Origin: JBQTIQ01 sp052387955
GTDB taxonomy: Bacteria > Actinomycetota > Acidimicrobiia > Acidimicrobiales > JACDCH01
NCBI GenBank assembly: GCA_052387955.1
Contig: JBQTIQ010000093.1
Coordinates: 1-28,801, forward strand
Length of the DNA: 28,801 nt
Direction of reading: 5' to 3'
Positions within the stretch are counted from its first letter, which is position 1; each line of letters begins with the position of its first letter. Positions 24,542-28,801 of the stretch are shown in pieces. Below the pieces are notes generated by a model. The model ran no database searches. It was given only the letters and a program-made list of their open reading frames with translations, and was not told the origin of the DNA. A program made the position numbers and the translations under genes.

Positions 24542-24880
24542 ATGGCCCGCAGCGCCAACGATCTGTCGACGGCCGATGGCCGGCGGGTCGTGCGGGCAAC
24601 GTCCGGGTTCTTCCGCGACCTCTCCCGGCAGCTCGCCCGGCAACGCCCGCCTCACGGCCGCCCTCCTGGGAGTGACTTTCGCGTCTTCGAGCTGGTCCGG
24701 GTCGTCGAACGTTTCGCCACCGGGTTCGACGACCTCCCCGAGCTGATACCGGGCCGGCACGACTACCGGGCCCTCAGAGGGACCGGGACCATCGTGCCCC
24801 GGTTCGTGGTGGTCGGCCAGCTCTCCGGCGACGGTTCGGTCGAGCTCGTCGAGTTCTCGGCCGACGACGAGCACCAGTAG
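24542..24880 (+). CDS. Small protein of unknown function
   Basis: ATG 24542 gives 112 residues beginning MARSANDLSTADGRRVV. The C-terminal half (GRHDYRALRGTGTIVPRFVVVGQL, then GDGSVELVEFSADDE) has beta-strand-like alternation, and the middle holds an amphipathic helix (FRVFELVRVVERFATGF). I do not recognise a family. A TANNNT box (TAGGCT) sits 7 nt before the ATG, consistent with a leaderless mRNA. The gene is divergent from the GntR gene and converges on dinB, ending 12 nt away. Third-position G/C in this frame supports coding. Confidence 0.6.
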   Translation: MARSANDLSTADGRRVVRATSGFFRDLSRQLARQRPPHGRPPGSDFRVFELVRVVERFATGFDDLPELIPGRHDYRALRGTGTIVPRFVVVGQLSGDGSVELVEFSADDEHQ

Positions 24881-24892
24881 ACCGAGCCGACG

Positions 24893-25975
24893 TCACGGGC
24901 CCGTCCCCACCGGGGGTTCGAGCACGACCCGGACACCGAGGAGCCGGACCGGTCGGCTCAGCTCGAAACGGTCGAGGACGACAAGGGCGGCTCGAGCCAC
25001 CTCGGCCGGATCTGTGGTCGGCTCGGGGAGCTTGGAGATCTTGGTGCGGGTGAAGAAGGTGGCGGTGCGGACCTTTACCGCGGCGTGGGTGACTCGCCGC
25101 CCCTCGGCAACCACCGACTCGGTCACCGCGGTTGCCAGCCGGGCGATCTGCTGGTCCATGTCCGCCCTGCGGGTCAGGTCCCGTTCGAACGTCACCTCCC
25201 GGCTCCGCGACCGGGGAACGTGGGGTTCGTCCACCACCGGCGAATCGCCGCCCCCCAGGCCGAGGAGCTTCAGGTACGGCCCGGTCGTCGGGCCGAACCG
25301 GCGTGCCAGCTCGTGATGGTCGGCCGCGGCCAGCTCTGCGACCGTACCGATGCCGCATTCACCCAGTCGGCGCGCCGTACGCTCACCGATACCCGAGATC
25401 GCGGTGACCGGCCTCTCACCCATGATCTCGATCCAGCTGCGCCGGGTGAGCCGGGCGATGCCGCCCGGCTTGGCAAAGCCCGTCGCCGTCTTGGCCTGCA
25501 GCTTCGTCTCGCCGATCCCCACCGCGCACCTCAGCCCGGTCTCGGCCAGCACCCCGGCCTGAAGGGCACGGGCCAACGACTCGGGTTCCGCGGTGCGCGC
25601 CCCCACAACCGCCTCGTCCCAGCCCCACTCCTCGACCACCACCGGGAAGGACCGCAGCGCGGCCATCACCCCGGCCGACGCCGCTTCGTAGGCGGGACGG
25701 TCCGAGGGCAGGAACACCGCGTCGGGGCACCGGCGCGCCGCCTGGCGCAGCGGCATCCCTGACCTGACCCCGAATGCCCTGGCCTCGTACGACGCCGTCG
25801 CCACCACTTGTCGCGGCCGAGCGGGGTCACCGTCCCCTCCGACCACTACCGGCCTTCCCGCCAGTTCGGGCCGCCGCAACACTTCCACCGCGGCCAGGAA
25901 CTGGTCGAGGTCGACGTGCAGGACCCAGTCCTGCACCGCTCCCGCGCCCGCGGTCTCGGCATCCGGTCTGCTCAT
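24893..25975 (-). CDS. dinB: Y-family DNA polymerase IV (DinB), DinB2-like
   Basis: A 360-residue Y-family polymerase with catalytic acids Asp22 (HVDLDQ) and Asp120-Glu121 (EEWGWDEAVVG), RPVVVGGDG, SYEARAFGVRSGMPL, the fingers/palm VGIGETKLQAKTATGFAKPGGI, helix-hairpin-helix ISGIGERTARRL and a little-finger domain (about 240-350) with SREVTFERDL. The position matching the E. coli DinB steric gate Phe13 is Leu27 (DQFLAAVE), and the catalytic region reads WGWDEA. Both are traits I associate with mycobacterial DinB2, which incorporates ribonucleotides. No C-terminal beta-clamp motif is obvious. It is monocistronic and ends near the convergent small gene. Confidence 0.93.
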   Translation of the reverse strand: MSRPDAETAGAGAVQDWVLHVDLDQFLAAVEVLRRPELAGRPVVVGGDGDPARPRQVVATASYEARAFGVRSGMPLRQAARRCPDAVFLPSDRPAYEAASAGVMAALRSFPVVVEEWGWDEAVVGARTAEPESLARALQAGVLAETGLRCAVGIGETKLQAKTATGFAKPGGIARLTRRSWIEIMGERPVTAISGIGERTARRLGECGIGTVAELAAADHHELARRFGPTTGPYLKLLGLGGGDSPVVDEPHVPRSRSREVTFERDLTRRADMDQQIARLATAVTESVVAEGRRVTHAAVKVRTATFFTRTKISKLPEPTTDPAEVARAALVVLDRFELSRPVRLLGVRVVLEPPVGTGP

Positions 25976-26161
25976 ACGATCGTCGCCACCGTTGCCTCCA
26001 CCGTGGCGCTGCGGGACGAGGTCACCGCCTCGGCCTGACCGGAGGGATGCTCAGGTGAAGGGCGGGGCGAAGGACCGCACGCCGAACGAAGCGCCCTGCG
26101 GGCCGGTGTCGTAGCTCTCTCGGATGGGCATGGCTCAATCGTCGCGCGTTGGCGGCGGCGG

Positions 26162-26569
26162 CTACCGGTGGCGTCCGTCCCCGCCGGGGCCCGAGGCGCC
26201 CCTCCTGGAGGCGTCGACCCCGGGACGGCCGCGACGACGGTGGCGATGATCGTCGCCGGGCCCGCGGGCCAGGGTGTCGTCGTCGGGCCCTGGGCGCGTG
26301 GCGGCTTCGGCGGCCAGGCGCTCGGCAACGGGCAGAAAGAAGCCGACGCCCACGTCGTCGCACCGATCGGGGCGGACCGCGCCCAAGGCCCGGAGGTGGG
26401 CCAGCACCGCCGGCACCAGCGTGTTGTCGTGCCCCCGTGGGCAACGGGAGTGGCAGAAGATGTCGTGCGGCGGTGGGGCCACGACGTCGGCCGGCAGCCA
26501 GCAGGTGGGGCACGGAACGAGCTCGTCGTGGCCCATCGCGCCCTCGCCGGGACGTCGGCCGGGCATCAT
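26162..26569 (-). CDS. Cys-rich (zinc-ribbon-like) protein coupled to the binding-protein genes
   Basis: ATG 26569 overlaps the stop of the upstream binding-protein gene as ATGA. The product is 135 residues or, from an internal ATG (MGHDELVPCPTCWLP), about 124. It has CPTC near the start, then FCHSRCPRGHDNTLVPAV, which gives two Cys pairs suited to one zinc ion, followed by a helix (LAHLRALGAV) and FFLPVAERLAAEAA. The C-terminal 45 residues are low-complexity Arg/Gly/Asp and may be out of frame. No family is named. Coupling suggests a cytoplasmic partner or regulator of iron-siderophore uptake. Confidence 0.6.
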   Translation of the reverse strand: MMPGRRPGEGAMGHDELVPCPTCWLPADVVAPPPHDIFCHSRCPRGHDNTLVPAVLAHLRALGAVRPDRCDDVGVGFFLPVAERLAAEAATRPGPDDDTLARGPGDDHRHRRRGRPGVDASRRGASGPGGDGRHR

Positions 26570-27729
26570 TCGGGCACCTCGGTGACGGGGTCCCCGTCGA
26601 GCGCGGCGACGAGCTTGGGGACGACGGCCTCGATGCCGAACGGGATGCTGAGCACCGTGCTCCAGACCAGCGCACCGGACTCGACCTTGTCGGTGAGGTA
26701 CACCGAGCGCCCCTCACGGGCCATGTCGAGCTGACGGTACACGGGGTGGTCCTCGATCTCGGCCCGATCGCCCGGCTCGTAGGTGTTCCACAAGGCCAGG
26801 TCGCAGTCGAGCAGGTCGAGCTGTTCGGGGCTGACCTCGGCCCCGTCTTCGTCCGAGGAGGGAAGCGAGGCCACCGCGGGAGCGAGTTCGAAGCCCAACG
26901 AGACGAGGAACTTGGTCCGGGGATTGATCGCCTTGCGGACGTAGAAGTTGGTGGGGTCGAACTTCTCGCCCGAGAACGCCGTACGCCCCTCGAAGTCCGG
27001 GTGCTGGCGACGGGCTTCGGCGAAGCGGTCCTCCACGCCGGCGATCAGCTCCTCGGCCCGCTGGGGCCTTCCCAGGGCACGGCCGATGGTGCGGGTCTCC
27101 TCCTCCCAGGGCATGCCGTACTCGGGGAAGTCGCCCGAGGGCGCAACCGTCGGGGCGATCGACGAGAGGGTCGCGTACTCCTCGGCGGACATGGCGATGT
27201 ACATGCCCAGGATCAGGTCGGGGCGCACGGCGGCGATGGCTTCGAAGTTGTACTTGTCCTCGTTACGGGGCAGGACGGTGGGTCGGGCATCGCCGAGGAG
27301 CTCCTGGGCCCAGGGCCACACCCCCAGGGGGTACTCGGGGTCGTCGTACCAGTCCCGAAGGCCGACCGGCACGGCTCCGAGCGCCAGCACCGGGTCGATG
27401 TCGCGCAGCCCCACCAGCATCAACCGCTCCGGGTACCGGCGGACCTCGGTTCGCCCGTGACGGTGCTCGATGGTGACCGGGTAGGCCGCCTCGGCACTGG
27501 CGGACGATGCCGACGACGGCGAGGACGCGTTCGCCGGCTCCGACCCGGCTGCCGCCGGAGAGGGGGCCGGGTCGGCTCCACAACCGGCTGCGCCGAGAAG
27601 CCCGAAGGCGGCGCCGCCGGCCATGAACCGCCGGCGAGTGAGACCTCGGCCGTGCCCCGCACCGGCCGGCGCCGGCCGGTCGCCGTCCCGGCCCGGGCCG
27701 CGCCCCTTCGCTCGCTCGGGGGCGCTCAC
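26566..27729 (-). CDS. Iron-siderophore ABC transporter substrate-binding lipoprotein (FepB/FecB type)
   Basis: A 387-residue binding protein. It has a Tat-like leader (LTRRRFMAGGAAFGLLGAAGCG) ending in a lipobox Cys, a Ser/Ala linker, then the periplasmic-binding fold of COG0614: PVTIEHRHGRTEVRRYPERLMLVGLRDIDPVLALG, AAVRPDLILGMY and YATLSSIAPTVA, with a long helix and a second lobe (SLPSSDEDGAEV to EVPE). It would catch ferric siderophores at the outer face of the membrane. GTG 27729 overlaps the stop of the first binding-protein gene as GTGA. Permease and ATPase genes are not in the window. Confidence 0.9.
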   Translation of the reverse strand: MSAPERAKGRGPGRDGDRPAPAGAGHGRGLTRRRFMAGGAAFGLLGAAGCGADPAPSPAAAGSEPANASSPSSASSASAEAAYPVTIEHRHGRTEVRRYPERLMLVGLRDIDPVLALGAVPVGLRDWYDDPEYPLGVWPWAQELLGDARPTVLPRNEDKYNFEAIAAVRPDLILGMYIAMSAEEYATLSSIAPTVAPSGDFPEYGMPWEEETRTIGRALGRPQRAEELIAGVEDRFAEARRQHPDFEGRTAFSGEKFDPTNFYVRKAINPRTKFLVSLGFELAPAVASLPSSDEDGAEVSPEQLDLLDCDLALWNTYEPGDRAEIEDHPVYRQLDMAREGRSVYLTDKVESGALVWSTVLSIPFGIEAVVPKLVAALDGDPVTEVPE

Positions 27730-28801
27730 GACGGCACTTCCGTGGCCGGGTCACCGTCGATCGCGGCGGCGAGGCGGGGAACGAGGGACTCGAGGGCGAG
27801 GGGGATGCTCAAGGCGGTGGCGAACGAGACGGCGGCGCCGGCGATGGTGTCGCCCAAGAACACGTCCCGTCCTTCCCGGGGTACCCGTTGGCCCTGGTAC
27901 ACGGGGTTCTCCTTCACCGAGGCGGCGCCATCGGGCCGGAACTCCACCCACACCAGCACGTCGGCGTCGAGGAGCCCGATCTGTTCGTCGCTGACGGTCC
28001 CGAAGAACTCGTCGTTGACCAGCCCGGCGATGCTGGGCGGGAGCTCGAAGCCCAGCGAAGCGAGGAGCCGGGCCCGTTGGTCCTCGGGGCCGTAGAACCC
28101 GAGCTGGCCCGGCCCGAAGTCGTAGGCCACCAATCCGGTGGCGCCGTTGAAGACGGGATGCTGACGGCGTGCGTCGGCGATGAGCACTTCGGTGCGCTCG
28201 ACCAGGGCGTCGGCCTCGTCTGCTCGCCCCAGTGCCAACCCGATCACCCGTTGGACCTCCTGCCATGGCATGCCGCCGTCGACGTAGTCCCCCGACTGGG
28301 CCAGCGTGGGTGCGATCGCCGAAAGGGCCCGGTACTGGTTGTCGTCGATGAAGCCGTAGGTGGCCACGATCAGGTCGGGCCGGGCGCCGGCGATCTGTTC
28401 GAGGTTGATCTCGCCGTCGATCACCCCTGGCTCGGCCCCCCCGAGGCGGTCCGCAGCCCAGGGGTAGGTGGCCGAGGGCTGATTGCCGAACCACTCCCGC
28501 ACCAGCACCGGGACCGTCCCCAGGGCCAGGACCGGGTCCTGGTCGCTGTAGCCGAGCGATACCACCCGCTCGGGCAACGCTCGGACCTCGGTCGTACCGA
28601 AGCGGTGCTCGATCGTCACCGGGAAGGGCCCGCCGGAACCCTCCGCGCCGTCCGAACGCGGTGCGCCCGGCGAACTCGACGACCCGGCGCCGGCGGAGGC
28701 GGGCGGCGGCGGGTCGGCGGGGCCGCACCCGGCCGCCCCCCGGAGGCCGGGGGCGGCTCCGCCGGCGCGGGCCCCGCGCCCGGGGGGGGCGGGGAGCTCT
28801 C
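27726..28801 (-). CDS. Iron-siderophore substrate-binding lipoprotein, paralogue, partial at the window edge
   Basis: The gene runs off the right edge. The mature part (VTIEHRFGTTEVRALPERVVSLGYSDQDPVLALG, GARPDLIVATYGF, YRALSAIAPTLAQSGDY, DADVLVWVEF, TEVPS) is a paralogue of the next gene, with the same C-terminal pattern. Reading upstream in frame gives PFP, a Ser/Gly linker and LRGAAGCG, a lipobox-like end of a signal peptide. Further upstream the frame becomes Pro/Gly/Arg-rich (ELPAPPGRGARAGG) over long C/G runs, less like a leader than its partner's RRRFMAGG, so bases may be miscalled at this end. The downstream binding-protein gene overlaps its stop. Confidence 0.85.
   Translation of the reverse strand, partial: ELPAPPGRGARAGGAAPGLRGAAGCGPADPPPPASAGAGSSSSPGAPRSDGAEGSGGPFPVTIEHRFGTTEVRALPERVVSLGYSDQDPVLALGTVPVLVREWFGNQPSATYPWAADRLGGAEPGVIDGEINLEQIAGARPDLIVATYGFIDDNQYRALSAIAPTLAQSGDYVDGGMPWQEVQRVIGLALGRADEADALVERTEVLIADARRQHPVFNGATGLVAYDFGPGQLGFYGPEDQRARLLASLGFELPPSIAGLVNDEFFGTVSDEQIGLLDADVLVWVEFRPDGAASVKENPVYQGQRVPREGRDVFLGDTIAGAAVSFATALSIPLALESLVPRLAAAIDGDPATEVPS

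Noticed and set aside
26149..28095. Long plus-strand frame opposite the siderophore-binding genes
   Set aside because: Composition is that of a GC-rich antisense shadow, with no motifs, while the minus strand has clear protein families.
1..28801. CRISPR array, rRNA operon, insertion sequence or transposase
   Set aside because: I found no spaced repeat array, no rRNA sequence and no transposase motifs in the window.

Overview
This is a high-GC (roughly 70%) actinobacterial window. The near-universal G/C in third codon positions, many GTG/TTG starts, a probable leaderless promoter, a full-length Lhr helicase, a CsoR repressor and a mycobacterial-type DinB suggest an uncultured actinobacterium, perhaps Acidimicrobiia-like. 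That last assignment is a guess from gene content.

Left part (1-13.5 kb), probably mobile. It opens with an intact MobF relaxase-helicase. A convergent MFS exporter and a multi-spanning SPW-repeat membrane protein follow. A long minus-strand copper operon then runs from about 13.1 kb down to 5.8 kb. Its order is CsoR, a CopA-type Cu(I) ATPase, two small membrane proteins, an alpha/beta hydrolase, a 35-residue ORF, an F510_1955-type BNR-repeat protein, an Lgt-like protein, a 58-residue membrane protein, a thioredoxin-like protein, a His-rich four-helix membrane protein and a frameshifted membrane protein. Almost every junction from 9.1 to 6.1 kb is a 4-nt stop/start overlap. A palindrome very like the mycobacterial CsoR operator lies over the predicted -10 box in front of csoR. 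Two short tandem-repeat arrays come next, then a 3' half of a tRNA-Phe gene (anticodon loop to CCA). Its orientation is that of an attR scar, with the element to the left, so the relaxase and copper genes may belong to an integrated conjugative or mobilizable element.

Right part (13.6-28.8 kb), chromosome-like. It holds an alpha/beta hydrolase, a MOSC protein and a 1388-residue Lhr helicase. A damaged carboxylase operon follows: a GntR/FCD regulator, an acetoacetate-decarboxylase-like protein, a LamB/YcsF (PxpA) protein with a frameshift, a stand-alone biotin carrier, a biotin carboxylase cut short by a small inverted fragment, and a 5'-truncated AHS2/PxpC. PxpB is not seen. Next come a small unknown gene, a DinB polymerase with Leu at the steric gate, and an iron-siderophore binding-protein pair coupled to a Cys-rich protein. 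The last gene runs off the right edge.

Four genes carry single-base reading-frame slips, at least three of them in or next to runs of G or C. Sequencing error is therefore a serious alternative to real decay.
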